DNA of 43,974 nt from Bradyrhizobium sp. YR681 (lineage in GTDB: Bacteria; Pseudomonadota; Alphaproteobacteria; Rhizobiales; Xanthobacteraceae). Positions 8,783 to 16,687 of this stretch are shown piece after piece. The position numbers were made by a program, and so were the translations under genes. The notes beneath the pieces are model-generated. The model ran no database searches and was not told the DNA's origin. It was given only the letters and a program-made list of their open reading frames with translations. How positions within the stretch are numbered: the stretch's first letter is position 1; each line of letters starts with the position of its first letter. The DNA is taken from positions 1-43,974 of the forward strand of contig NZ_AKIY01000208.1 in the NCBI RefSeq assembly GCF_000282615.1. The letters run 5' to 3'.

Positions 8783-10294
8783 CTAGCGTACTCCGTAACT
8801 TGCGAATTCCTGAACGATGTTCGGGTCCATCGCCTTGGCATTGGCGATGTCGAGGGCGCCTTCCTGGGCCGAGCCGTTGCGCTGCTTGGCGATTCCCCGC
8901 CCGAAGAGCGAGGAGGTCAGGCGCGGGTTGATCCTCAAGGCCGCGTCGAAATCTGCGATGGCGTTCTTGACCGCACCCGATTTCAGATTGACGAGCCCCC
9001 GGCTGTCCAGCGCATCGACGAAGTTCGGCCGCAGCCGCAGCGCCTCGTTGCAATCCTTCAGCGCGCCCTGGAGATCGCCGACCACGGTGCGGGTCCAGCA
9101 GCGGTTGTTCAGCGCCTCGACGTCCTTCGAATTGATCCGCAGCGTGTCGTCGAAATCCTTGATGGCAAGGCTGTAGGCACCCTTGCTGGCATAGACCTGG
9201 CCGCGCCGGTACAGCGCGTTGACGTCATCCGGATTGGCCGCGATCTTGGCCGTCAGGCCCTTGATGGTGGGGTCCTCCGCCAGCACGGCCGCGTTCGGCC
9301 CGCTATCCGCGTTCGGCGCGGGAGCGGGATCGGCCGGTTTCACCGGCGGGGGCGCCGGGGGCAGCGCGGCCTCGACCTGCGGCTTCGGTGACGGGGCGGG
9401 CACAGGGGGAGGCGCGGGAGCCGCAACGGTGTCAGCGGGTTTCGCTGCCGGGGGCGGTGATGGCGGCGCGGGCGGCGCCGGCGGCTGGTTGCTGGCGACG
9501 GGCGGCGGTGGCGGGGGCGCCGTCGTCGGGCGCGACCCTGCGGCACCCGGAATGAACGAAAAGTCCTCGGCCAATGAAGAGGATATCCACGGCACCTGCT
9601 CGCCGCGCGAGGCGCGGGTGACGCCCATCTTGGTACGGTTCAGCGTCTCTTCGGCCATCAGGTCGGGGACGCGGATTTCCTTGAGGAGTTCCTGGACGAA
9701 CAGGCTGTGCTCGCCGCCGGCGTCCGAGACCACCGAGGCCAGCGCCGCCGAATACATCACCAGCGTGCCGTTCGGCGCGATGATGGGGGTCAGGCCGGCC
9801 GAGAAGCTGCGGAACCGGCGCTCGAAGGGGTTGCGCCTGCTAGCGTCGATCAGCGCGATCTTGACGCCGGCGCCGCGGGTATTGAGCTCGCCGAGCACGG
9901 TTTCGAGGCTGACACCGTCGCGGCGCACGTCGGATTCGGTCCAGATCTGCGCATCGACCGGCAGCATGTAGCTCTGGCGCGCCGACTGGATGCCGAACCC
10001 GCTGAAAAACACCAGCGCCACCGAGCCCGGCTTGATCTTGCCGTAGAGCTTGTCGAAGGCGCGGCGCATGCCGTCGCCGGTCAGGTTCTCGCCGATCTCG
10101 ACGGAAAAGCCGTCGCGCTTGAGCTCGTCGGCGACGTCGTGCGCATCGTTGATCGGTTCCTTCAGCGGGGCATCCGCATCCGGGTATTTGGCGTTGCCGA
10201 TGACCAGCGCGAAACGGTCGCCTGCGGCCAGAGAGGGCGCGGCGGGCACGAGCGAAACGAGCAAGGGCAGAAGAAAAAGGAAGCGAATTTTCAT
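8783..10294 (-). CDS. Secreted caspase-fold/TPR protein lacking the catalytic dyad
   Basis: A 503-residue protein with a signal peptide (1-24), a peptidase C14 (caspase/metacaspase) p20-like domain at ~25-250, a long Pro/Ala-rich linker (~251-335) and four tetratricopeptide repeats (~357-492). The fold is recognisable from RFALVIGNAKYPDA, the NDAHDVADELKRDGF helix and VALVFFSGFG. The catalytic His, normally in SGHG, is Phe100 (SGFG, codon TTC at 9995-9997), and the catalytic Cys, normally in DACR, is Ser152 (DASR, codon AGC at 9839-9841). It should therefore not be a cysteine protease by the known mechanism; a scaffold or binding role in the periplasm is more likely. The frame is intact, so it is not a decaying gene. 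The OmpA-domain gene follows downstream. Confidence 0.87.
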   Translation of the reverse strand: MKIRFLFLLPLLVSLVPAAPSLAAGDRFALVIGNAKYPDADAPLKEPINDAHDVADELKRDGFSVEIGENLTGDGMRRAFDKLYGKIKPGSVALVFFSGFGIQSARQSYMLPVDAQIWTESDVRRDGVSLETVLGELNTRGAGVKIALIDASRRNPFERRFRSFSAGLTPIIAPNGTLVMYSAALASVVSDAGGEHSLFVQELLKEIRVPDLMAEETLNRTKMGVTRASRGEQVPWISSSLAEDFSFIPGAAGSRPTTAPPPPPPVASNQPPAPPAPPSPPPAAKPADTVAAPAPPPVPAPSPKPQVEAALPPAPPPVKPADPAPAPNADSGPNAAVLAEDPTIKGLTAKIAANPDDVNALYRRGQVYASKGAYSLAIKDFDDTLRINSKDVEALNNRCWTRTVVGDLQGALKDCNEALRLRPNFVDALDSRGLVNLKSGAVKNAIADFDAALRINPRLTSSLFGRGIAKQRNGSAQEGALDIANAKAMDPNIVQEFASYGVR

Positions 10295-10681
10295 AATGAG
10301 CGCGGTCCAGCCAAAAAGGCGCCGTTACCAGCTTGCGCCGCGGCGACCTTAACTTACGCAATGTGCATTATCAAACCGGGGAAGGGGGGCGTCAACCGCT
10401 TGGAGATTCGGTGTTATCGCGACGATTGACCGCAACGCATGGGCGTGCGGCGAGGGGAATAAACGGACTGTCACGGTTATACTCGACGCCATCTGGTTGG
10501 GCATTGCAGTCGCCATGTTGGGGCGATCATGTCTTAGGGCAGTTATGGCGACGATAGTGTGATTGGTCTCACATTGCAGGCTTGCTTTCCGTCGCAACGC
10601 GCGCCGTTTGACCTTTAGGGCGGACAATGGCTTGGTTCACCCGATCGTCCCGCAAGATCCAACCATAGAAAAAGCAAGACC
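10295..10681. other. 387-bp intergenic region, divergent promoters
   Basis: Gap between the divergent caspase-fold and lactonase-like genes. Short open frames exist on both strands (for example 10349-10627 minus), but they have no recognisable protein character, no convincing ribosome site and unusual composition, so I do not call a gene. I see no tRNA, clear small RNA or strong inverted repeat. It must hold the promoters of both flanking genes, but I cannot place -35/-10 boxes with confidence. Confidence 0.5.
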
Positions 10682-11488
10682 ATGGGAAACGCCTACGAAA
10701 TCTACGCCCTGCGCTATGCGACGATGTCGCCGCGCACCCCCAGCATGAATTTTCTGGCGCCCGACCCGCATGACAGCGCGGCGCAGGACCTCGACTATTT
10801 CGTCTGGCTGATCCGAGGGCACGGCCGCGATATCCTGGTCGATACCGGTTTCAATGCCGAGGAGGCGAGCGCGCGGGCGCGCAAGCTGACGCTCAATCCG
10901 GTCGATGCGCTGGAGGGTTTTGGCGTCGTCGCATCGAGCATTCGCGATATCATCGTGACGCATCTGCATTACGACCACGCCGGCAATCTCGACCGTTTCC
11001 CGAACGCGCGCTTCCATCTCCAGGAGCGCGAGATGGCCTACGCGACCGGTCGCTGCATGTGCAGCGGCCTGCTGCGACATCCGTTCTCGGTCGAGCACGT
11101 CACGCAGATGGTGCGTCATGTCTACGGCGAGCGCGTCAATTTCTATTCGGGTGACGGCGAGATCGCGCCCGGAATCACCGTGCACCGTGTCGGCGGCCAT
11201 TCCGACGGCTTGCAGGTGGTCAAGGTCGAGACCGCGCGCGGGCCGGTGGTGCTGGCATCCGACGCCGCGCACTATTACGCCAATCTCCAGCGCAGAAGCC
11301 CGTTCCCGATCGTCTACAATGTCGGCGACATGGCGCAGGGCTGGGAGACGATCGAACGTCTCGCGGGGCATCCCGACAGGTTCATTCCCGGCCACGATCC
11401 GATCGTGACGGAGATCTATCCGCGCGCCAGTGACAAGGTCGATGCCTGGGCGCTGCATCTGCCGCCGTCGCGGTCGTTTGCGAAGTGA
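10682..11488 (+). CDS. Lactonase-like metallo-beta-lactamase-fold hydrolase
   Basis: A 268-residue MBL-fold protein of the N-acyl-homoserine-lactonase-like group. The full dinuclear metal set is visible: H94, H96, D98, H99 (THLHYDHAG), H173 (GGHSDG), D194 (ASDAAHYY) and H238 (PGHD). The Tyr residues after D194 sit where AiiA-type lactonases have a catalytic Tyr. Family members open acyl-homoserine lactone rings, but many related proteins act on other lactones or esters, so quorum quenching is only one possibility. It stands alone between a 387-bp gap and a palindromic repeat. The ATG at 10682 has only a weak upstream ribosome site. Confidence 0.82.
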   Translation: MGNAYEIYALRYATMSPRTPSMNFLAPDPHDSAAQDLDYFVWLIRGHGRDILVDTGFNAEEASARARKLTLNPVDALEGFGVVASSIRDIIVTHLHYDHAGNLDRFPNARFHLQEREMAYATGRCMCSGLLRHPFSVEHVTQMVRHVYGERVNFYSGDGEIAPGITVHRVGGHSDGLQVVKVETARGPVVLASDAAHYYANLQRRSPFPIVYNVGDMAQGWETIERLAGHPDRFIPGHDPIVTEIYPRASDKVDAWALHLPPSRSFAK

Positions 11489-11519
11489 CGGCGTAGACAA
11501 AGCGAGCTCGATTCCATCA

Positions 11520-11653
11520 CCGTCAGCCTGAGGTGGCCGCTTCTTCAGCGGCCCTCGAAGGGCGACGGCCCGGCTGCATCGGGGGGGCCGCTCATCCTTC
11601 GAGGCTCCCCGCACGATGCTTCGCATCGCGCGCCTCGCACCTCAGGATGACGG
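11520..11653. repeat. Palindromic intergenic repeat, family A
   Basis: A 134-bp element with near-perfect 16-bp terminal inverted repeats (CCGTCAGCCTGAGGTG at the left; the right end reads CCGTCATCCTGAGGTG on the other strand, one mismatch). Inside are smaller hairpins such as GGCCGCT-TCTTC-AGCGGCC and ATGCTTCGCAT. It fills the space between the convergent lactonase-like and MarR genes. I recognise this type as a dispersed repeat typical of Bradyrhizobium genomes; copy number cannot be checked here. Confidence 0.7.
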
Positions 11654-11680
11654 GGCTGGCACTACGCGCGGGCGACTCGA

Positions 11681-12223
11681 TCAATACGCCTGCTTGGCGT
11701 CGGCCTCTGCGCTGGTCTGGATCAGATCGAGACTCTCTTCGATCTTGCCGAGCAGCGCCGAGAGCTGCTTGCGCTCCTGCGCGGAGAGGCAGGCGAGGAT
11801 TTCGTCCTCCCGCCGCAGCAATTGCGGGAAAAGCTCTTCGTAGAGCGCGCGGCCCTTCTTCGTCAGTTGCAGGCGGAATTCGCGGCGGTCGGCTTCGTTC
11901 TCGACGCGCTCGATCAGGCCGTCTTGCAGCAGCGTGGTCACCGCGCGGCTGATGGTGGATTTGTGTGTGCGGGTGCATTGCGAGATGTACTGCGCGCTAC
12001 AGGCATCATTGCGGAAGCCGAGCGTCGCGATCACGCGCCAGGCCGGAATATCAAGGCCGTGCCGCTCCTGATATTCGACCGCGAGCGCGGAACTCACTTC
12101 CGCTGCAAGCCGGTTGAGACGGAACGGCACGAACTTGAACAGATCGAGCCGCGCCTTGGGCCGGGCTGAAGCCTCATGGGTGTCGCGCGTCTTCAGCGCG
12201 ATGTCGCTGGATGTCCTCGCCAA
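11681..12223 (-). CDS. MarR family regulator, likely of the homogentisate operon
   Basis: A 180-residue MarR-type winged-helix repressor. The DNA-binding core is at about residues 60-125: AWRVIATLGF, ISQCTRTHKSTISRAVTTLLQDGLI (recognition helix) and the wing ENEADRREFRLQLTKKGRALY. The N-terminal ~28 residues are extra and charged. It diverges from the FAD monooxygenase-hmgA-fahA operon, and a 20-bp palindrome lies between them (12272-12291), so it probably represses that operon and itself until an aromatic acid binds. The start codon read here is TTG with GGAG upstream; the exact start is the least certain part. Confidence 0.85.
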   Translation of the reverse strand: MARTSSDIALKTRDTHEASARPKARLDLFKFVPFRLNRLAAEVSSALAVEYQERHGLDIPAWRVIATLGFRNDACSAQYISQCTRTHKSTISRAVTTLLQDGLIERVENEADRREFRLQLTKKGRALYEELFPQLLRREDEILACLSAQERKQLSALLGKIEESLDLIQTSAEADAKQAY

Positions 12224-12271
12224 GGAGAGCGCTCCGAATTCCAGTTGACGGCCGGCCGGCTCCGGTCCAAA

Positions 12272-12291
12272 ATAGTTGCACGTGAGACTAT
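12272..12291. promoter_or_regulatory. Putative MarR operator
   Basis: A 20-bp palindrome, ATAGT-N2-CACGTG-N2-ACTAT, with every arm base outside the two N2 steps symmetric. It lies 48 bp from the MarR start and 42 bp from the monooxygenase start, in the 110-bp divergent gap, as expected for a MarR dimer site covering both promoters. Confidence 0.75.
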
Positions 12292-12333
12292 CTAGCAGAT
12301 CAGTCCTCTCCTGACCAGAGCCGAGGTTAGTGT

Positions 12334-13953
12334 ATGGCGGGCGCCGATACGCATCAGGCCAAAACCCAGTTCGGCTATCGCCGTCACCCCGACCAGGATC
12401 GTGCCGGGCACAGCCCGGCCGAGCATCCGGTCGTGGTCGTCGGCGCGGGCCCTGTCGGGCTGTCGCTGGCGATCGATCTGGCCCAGCGCGGCCAGCGCGT
12501 CGTCCTTCTGGATGATGCCGACCGCATCGGTGAAGGCTCGCGCGCGATCTGCTTCTCGAAGCGCTCGCTTGAATATTGGGACCGGCTCGGCGTCGGCGAC
12601 CGCATGGTCGCGAAGGGCGTCGTGTGGAGCGTGGGCCGCATCTTTCACGGCGAGTCGCAACTCTACCAGTTCAACCTGCTGCCTGAGGACGGTCACAAGC
12701 GGCCAGCCTTCATCAATCTCCAGCAATATTACGCCGAGGCCTATCTGGTCGACCGCATCGGCGATCTGCCTGATATCGATCTTCGCTGGCGCAACAAGGT
12801 GACGGCGCTGGAGAGCCGCAACGACTCCGCCCTGCTGACGATCGAGACGCCGGAGGGCGCCTATCGCCTGCACGCGCAATATGTCGTCGCCTGCGACGGC
12901 GCGCGGTCGTCGCTGCGGCAGATGGTCGGCGCCGAGTTTGCCGGCCAGGTGTTCGAGGATCAGTTTTTGATCGCCGACGTCAAGATGACCGCGGAATTCC
13001 CGACCGAGCGCTGGTTCTGGTTCGATCCGCCGTTCCATGCCGGGCGCTCGGCGCTGCTGCACCGGCAGCCCGACGACGTCTGGCGCATCGACCTCCAGCT
13101 CAATCGTTACGCAGATCCCGTGATCGAGAAGAAACCGGAAAACGTGCGGCCGCGGATCGCGCGCATGCTCGGCCACGACAAGTTCGAGTTCGAGTGGATC
13201 TCGCTCTACAAATTCCAATGCCGGCGGATGGACCGTTTTCTCCATGGCCGCGTGATCTTTGCCGGCGATTCCGCGCATCAGGTCTCGCCGTTCGGCGCGC
13301 GCGGTGCCAATTCCGGTCTCGAAGACGCCGAAAACCTGTCCTGGAAGCTCGCCCGCGTGCTGCGGGGTTCATCGCCCGCGAGCCTGCTCGAAAGCTACCA
13401 TGTCGAGCGCAGCCTCGCGGCCGACGAGAACATCCGCGAATCCACGCGCTCGACCGATTTCATGGCACCGAACTCGCACCAGGAAGCGCGGCTGCGCAAG
13501 GCGGTGCTGTCGCTGGCCAAGGAGACCGAGTTCGGCAAGCGCATGGTCAATGGCGGCCGGCTCTCGGTGCCGTGCAGCTACGACTCGCCGCTGTCCTCGC
13601 CTGATGCCGAGGCATGGCGCGGCGGACCGCCGCCCGGCTGTTCCATGCTCGATGCGCCAATCGCGGGTGAGAATACCTATTTGGCGGACGTATTCCGGAA
13701 AGACGGAACGGACTTCACCCTGCTGTCGTTCAGCAATGGCGCAGCGATCGATGCGCCCGACGGCGTCAAGAATATTCGCATCGGCGGTAGGAGCGGGCTT
13801 GACGATCCCTCAGGGCTCGTCGCCAGGCGCTATGACGCCGAGCCCGGGGCGGCCTATCTGCTCAGGCCCGATGGCTACGTTGCGGCGCGCTTTCGTCATC
13901 CGACGCGGGAGGCGATTGCGGCCGCGCTGTCGCGCGCCGCAGGCGTGAATTGA
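12334..13953 (+). CDS. FAD-dependent aromatic monooxygenase (PheA/MhpA-like)
   Basis: A 539-residue class A flavoprotein hydroxylase. Motifs in order: GAGPVG (37-42, dinucleotide fold), the DG motif at 188-189 (VVACDGARSSLR) and the GD motif at 311-312 (VIFAGDSAHQVSPFGARGANSG), which bind FAD and NAD(P)H. Relatives hydroxylate phenols, hydroxyphenylpropionate, hydroxybenzoate or hydroxyphenylacetate. As first gene of the hmgA-fahA operon it could hydroxylate a phenolic acid to homogentisate (as 3-hydroxyphenylacetate 6-hydroxylase does in Pseudomonas) or feed another ring; this is inference. GAGG at 12323-12326 lies 7 nt before the ATG. A ~30-residue N-terminal extension precedes the dinucleotide fold. 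The DUF2783 gene follows after 8 nt. Confidence 0.85.
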   Translation: MAGADTHQAKTQFGYRRHPDQDRAGHSPAEHPVVVVGAGPVGLSLAIDLAQRGQRVVLLDDADRIGEGSRAICFSKRSLEYWDRLGVGDRMVAKGVVWSVGRIFHGESQLYQFNLLPEDGHKRPAFINLQQYYAEAYLVDRIGDLPDIDLRWRNKVTALESRNDSALLTIETPEGAYRLHAQYVVACDGARSSLRQMVGAEFAGQVFEDQFLIADVKMTAEFPTERWFWFDPPFHAGRSALLHRQPDDVWRIDLQLNRYADPVIEKKPENVRPRIARMLGHDKFEFEWISLYKFQCRRMDRFLHGRVIFAGDSAHQVSPFGARGANSGLEDAENLSWKLARVLRGSSPASLLESYHVERSLAADENIRESTRSTDFMAPNSHQEARLRKAVLSLAKETEFGKRMVNGGRLSVPCSYDSPLSSPDAEAWRGGPPPGCSMLDAPIAGENTYLADVFRKDGTDFTLLSFSNGAAIDAPDGVKNIRIGGRSGLDDPSGLVARRYDAEPGAAYLLRPDGYVAARFRHPTREAIAAALSRAAGVN

Positions 13954-13961
13954 GGTCCGGC

Positions 13962-14186
13962 ATGCCGCTCTCCACCAGCTCCAATTTCGCACGGCCTGAC
14001 GATGCCTTTCGTGCCATCGTCGAGGCGCATCGCGGCCTCACGGATGAGCAAAGCGCGGATTTCGACGCGGCTCTGGTCCTGATCCTTGCCAACCATATCG
14101 GCGACATCGACGTGCTGCGGGAAGCGCTCGTGCTGGCGAAACGCCGCATGATCGACGGCCAGCAGCAACAACAGCAACAACAATAA
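13962..14186 (+). CDS. DUF2783 small protein with poly-Gln tail
   Basis: A 74-residue protein of unknown function matching DUF2783 (phrases DDAFRAIVEAHRGLT, DFDAALVLILANHIGD, REALVLAKRRM), predicted all-helical. It lies 8 nt after the monooxygenase and 18 nt before the MBL gene, so it is part of the same transcript. The last eight residues before the stop are all Gln, encoded by a mixed CAG/CAA run (14161-14181), which looks like a microsatellite-like C-terminal extension. The ATG at 13962 follows GAGG (13952-13955). No function is known to me; position suggests a helper of the monooxygenase or MBL protein. Confidence 0.78.
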   Translation: MPLSTSSNFARPDDAFRAIVEAHRGLTDEQSADFDAALVLILANHIGDIDVLREALVLAKRRMIDGQQQQQQQQ

Positions 14187-14204
14187 CCTCGTAAGGATGA
14201 ATTG

Positions 14205-15161
14205 ATGGCGAAGAACTTCGCATCCACCGGCGATCTCTCCGAAAAGACAATCACCTTCTCCGAGATCGGCACCGATCTCTACGCCTTCACTGCCGAGGGC
14301 GATCCGAACACCGCGATCATCGTCGGCGACGACGGCTGCCTCGTGTTCGACGCGCAGTCGACGCCCGCAATGGCGAACAAGGTCATCGAGCGCGTCCGTA
14401 CCGTCACCGACAAGCCGATCAAATATGTCGTGCTGTCGCACTATCACGCCGTGCGCGTGCTGGGGGCCTCCGCCTACAAGGCGCAGGGCATCGTTGCCTC
14501 GCAGGAGACCTATCGTCTCATCGAGGAGCGCGGCCAGCAGGATTGGGATTCCGAATATGGCCGCTTCCCGCGCCTGTTCCAGGATGCGCAGAGCATCCCC
14601 GGGCTGACCTGGCCGACGCTGACCTTTGAAGGCGAGATGTCGATCTATCTCGGCAAGCGCGAGGTGCGGCTGATGCAGCTCGGGGCTGGCCATACTTCCG
14701 GCGACATCGTCGCCTGGGTGCCGGATGCGGAGGTCATGTTCTCCGGCGATCTCATCGAATATCACTCCGCCTGCTATTGCGGCGATGCGCATTTGCGTGA
14801 ATGGCCGATGACGCTGAACGAAATCCGCAACTTCAATCCCAAGGCGATCGCGCCGGGCCGCGGCGATGCGCTGAAGGGCGCCGCCACGGTGCGCGAGGCC
14901 ATCGCGATGACGCGCGATTTCGTCACCTCGCTCTATGGCGCGGCCGAAGTCTCCGTCGCCAAGGGGCGCAGCTTAAAGGAATCGATGGCGGCGACGCGCG
15001 AGGTGATGGATCCGAAATTCCACAGCTTTGCCATCTACGAGCACTGCCTGCCGTTCAACGTGTCGCGCGCCTATGACGAGGCGTCGGGGATCGACGACCC
15101 CTTGATCTGGACCGACAAGCGCGATCAGGAGATGTGGGCCGCTTTGCAAGGAGGAGGATAG
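14205..15161 (+). CDS. MBL-fold protein with reduced metal site, in hmgA operon
   Basis: A 318-residue metallo-beta-lactamase-fold protein. The expected HxHxDH motif reads H79-Y-H81-A-V83-R84, so Asp and the third His are Val and Arg; the final PGHG motif reads PGRG (R219). H79, H81, H163 (GAGHTSGD) and D182 (FSGD) remain. Thus the three-His first metal site and bridging Asp are kept and all three remaining second-site ligands are gone. It may be a mono-metal hydrolase or a non-hydrolytic protein. AAGGA at 14193-14197 sets the ATG at 14205 rather than the TTG one codon earlier. The stop lies inside the strong ribosome site of hmgA. Its role in the pathway is unknown; a lactone or thioester hydrolase is conceivable. 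Confidence 0.82.
   Translation: MAKNFASTGDLSEKTITFSEIGTDLYAFTAEGDPNTAIIVGDDGCLVFDAQSTPAMANKVIERVRTVTDKPIKYVVLSHYHAVRVLGASAYKAQGIVASQETYRLIEERGQQDWDSEYGRFPRLFQDAQSIPGLTWPTLTFEGEMSIYLGKREVRLMQLGAGHTSGDIVAWVPDAEVMFSGDLIEYHSACYCGDAHLREWPMTLNEIRNFNPKAIAPGRGDALKGAATVREAIAMTRDFVTSLYGAAEVSVAKGRSLKESMAATREVMDPKFHSFAIYEHCLPFNVSRAYDEASGIDDPLIWTDKRDQEMWAALQGGG
15148..15157 (+). promoter_or_regulatory. Strong ribosome-binding site of hmgA
   Basis: AAGGAGGAGG, 6 nt before the hmgA ATG at 15164, overlapping the end of the MBL gene. It decides the hmgA start over the open frame reaching back to 15134 and implies tight coupling with the upstream gene. Confidence 0.8.
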
Positions 15162-15163
15162 TC

Positions 15164-16510
15164 ATGAACATCAATACCTCGCCTGATCAGATCATCCGCA
15201 GTTCGGCGCAGGTGACGCCGGGCTACATGTCCGGCTTCGGCAACAGCTTCGAGACCGAGGCGCTGCCGGGCGCGCTGCCGATCGGGCGCAACTCGCCGCA
15301 GCGCTGCGCCTACGGCCTCTATGCCGAGCAGCTCTCCGGCTCGCCCTTCACGGCGCCGCGCGGGACCAACGAGCGCTCCTGGCTCTATCGCATCCGTCCG
15401 TCGGTGAAGCATTCCGGCCGCTTCGAGAAGGCCGACGACGGCCTGTGGCGTTCGGCGCCCTGCCATGAATACGACCTGCCGATCGCGCAGCTGCGCTGGG
15501 ACCCGGCGCCGATCCCGAAGGATGACACGACCTTCCTCCAGGGCGTGCAGACCATGACGACGGCCGGAGACGTCAACACCCAGGCCGGCATGGCCGCGCA
15601 TGTCTACCTCATCACCAGGTCGATGGTGGACCAGCACTTCTACAATGCCGATGGCGAGCTGATGTTCGTGCTCCAGCAGGGCAACTTACGTCTCGTCACC
15701 GAGTTCGGCCGCATCGACGCCGAGCCCGGCGAGATCGTGGTGATCCCGCGCGGCGTCAAATTCCGCGTCGAGATTCCGAATGGTCCGGCGCGCGGCTATC
15801 TCTGCGAAAACTATGGCGGCGCCTTCACGCTGCCGGAGCGCGGGCCGATCGGTGCCAACTGCCTCGCCAATGCGCGCGACTTCCTCACACCGGTCGCGCA
15901 CTACGAGGACAAGGACACACCGTCCGAGCTCTACGTGAAATGGGGCGGATCGCTGTTCAAGACGAATTTGCCGCATTCGCCGATCGATGTGGTCGCCTGG
16001 CACGGCAATTACGCGCCCTACAAATACGATCTGCGCACCTTCTCTCCCGTCGGCGCGATCGGCTTCGACCATCCCGATCCCTCGATCTTCACGGTGCTGA
16101 CCTCGCCGTCGGAGACGGCGGGCACGGCGAATATCGATTTCGTCATCTTTCCCGAGCGCTGGATGGTGGCCGACAACACCTTCCGTCCGCCCTGGTATCA
16201 CATGAACATCATGAGCGAGTTCATGGGCCTGATCTACGGCGTCTACGACGCCAAGCCCCAGGGCTTCGTTCCCGGCGGCATCTCGCTGCACAATTGCATG
16301 CTGCCGCACGGCCCCGATCGCGACGCCTTCGAGCACGCCAGCAATGGCGAATTGAAGCCGGTGAAGCTCACGGGCACCATGGCCTTCATGTTCGAGACCC
16401 GCTACCCGCAGCGCGTGACAGCGCATGCCGCGAATGCGTCGACGCTGCAGGACGATTACGCCGATTGCTGGAAGGGCCTGGAGAAGCGGTTCGATCCGAA
16501 CCGGCCTTGA
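15164..16510 (+). CDS. hmgA: Homogentisate 1,2-dioxygenase
   Basis: A 448-residue Fe(II) dioxygenase that opens the ring of homogentisate to maleylacetoacetate in tyrosine and phenylalanine breakdown. The metal ligands align with those of the human enzyme at a constant offset of 11: H346 (PPWYHMN), E352 (MSEFMG) and H382 (LPHGPD); H303 (FDHPDP) matches the catalytic His and H376 the nearby active-site His. N-terminal [19 protein letters not shown] is the family signature. Length is normal. It is fourth in the operon, with a 152-bp palindromic repeat between it and fahA. Expression is probably controlled by the upstream MarR protein. Confidence 0.97.
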   Translation: MNINTSPDQIIRSSAQVTPGYMSGFGNSFETEALPGALPIGRNSPQRCAYGLYAEQLSGSPFTAPRGTNERSWLYRIRPSVKHSGRFEKADDGLWRSAPCHEYDLPIAQLRWDPAPIPKDDTTFLQGVQTMTTAGDVNTQAGMAAHVYLITRSMVDQHFYNADGELMFVLQQGNLRLVTEFGRIDAEPGEIVVIPRGVKFRVEIPNGPARGYLCENYGGAFTLPERGPIGANCLANARDFLTPVAHYEDKDTPSELYVKWGGSLFKTNLPHSPIDVVAWHGNYAPYKYDLRTFSPVGAIGFDHPDPSIFTVLTSPSETAGTANIDFVIFPERWMVADNTFRPPWYHMNIMSEFMGLIYGVYDAKPQGFVPGGISLHNCMLPHGPDRDAFEHASNGELKPVKLTGTMAFMFETRYPQRVTAHAANASTLQDDYADCWKGLEKRFDPNRP

Positions 16511-16518
16511 CGTTCCTA

Positions 16519-16670
16519 CCCTCTCCCCTTGCGGGAGAGGGTGGCTCGCCGCGAAGCGGCGAGACGGGTGAGGAGTCTCTCTCCGCGAGCGCCTCTCCTG
16601 CAACTGAACTCGCCGATAGAGACCCCTCATCCGGCGCTTCGCGCCACCTTCTCCCGCAAGGGGAGAAGGA
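16519..16670. repeat. Palindromic intergenic repeat, family B, copy 1
   Basis: About 152 bp between hmgA and fahA. Each end is itself a hairpin (CCCTCTCCC-CTTGC-GGGAGAGGG at the left; CCTTCTCCC-GCAAG-GGGAGAAGG at the right), and the ends are near inverted copies of each other. Inner hairpins are CTCGCCGC-GAA-GCGGCGAG and GGCGC-TTC-GCGCC. A second copy lies at 34436-34586 in this window with the same ends and a diverged middle. It starts 8 nt after the hmgA stop, inside the operon. Confidence 0.85.
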
Positions 16671-16687
16671 AAAAGGACCGAGCTAAA

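Noticed and set aside
10349..10627. Possible small gene in the 387-bp gap
   Set aside because: No ribosome site, no recognisable family, composition unlike a protein of this genome.
10682..11488. Quorum-quenching locus with its own signal synthase/receptor
   Set aside because: No luxI- or luxR-type gene nearby; the lactonase-like protein alone does not establish the substrate.
16529..16687. N-terminal extension of fahA through the palindromic repeat
   Set aside because: Homology starts at the GTG at 16688; the extension is just the translated repeat.
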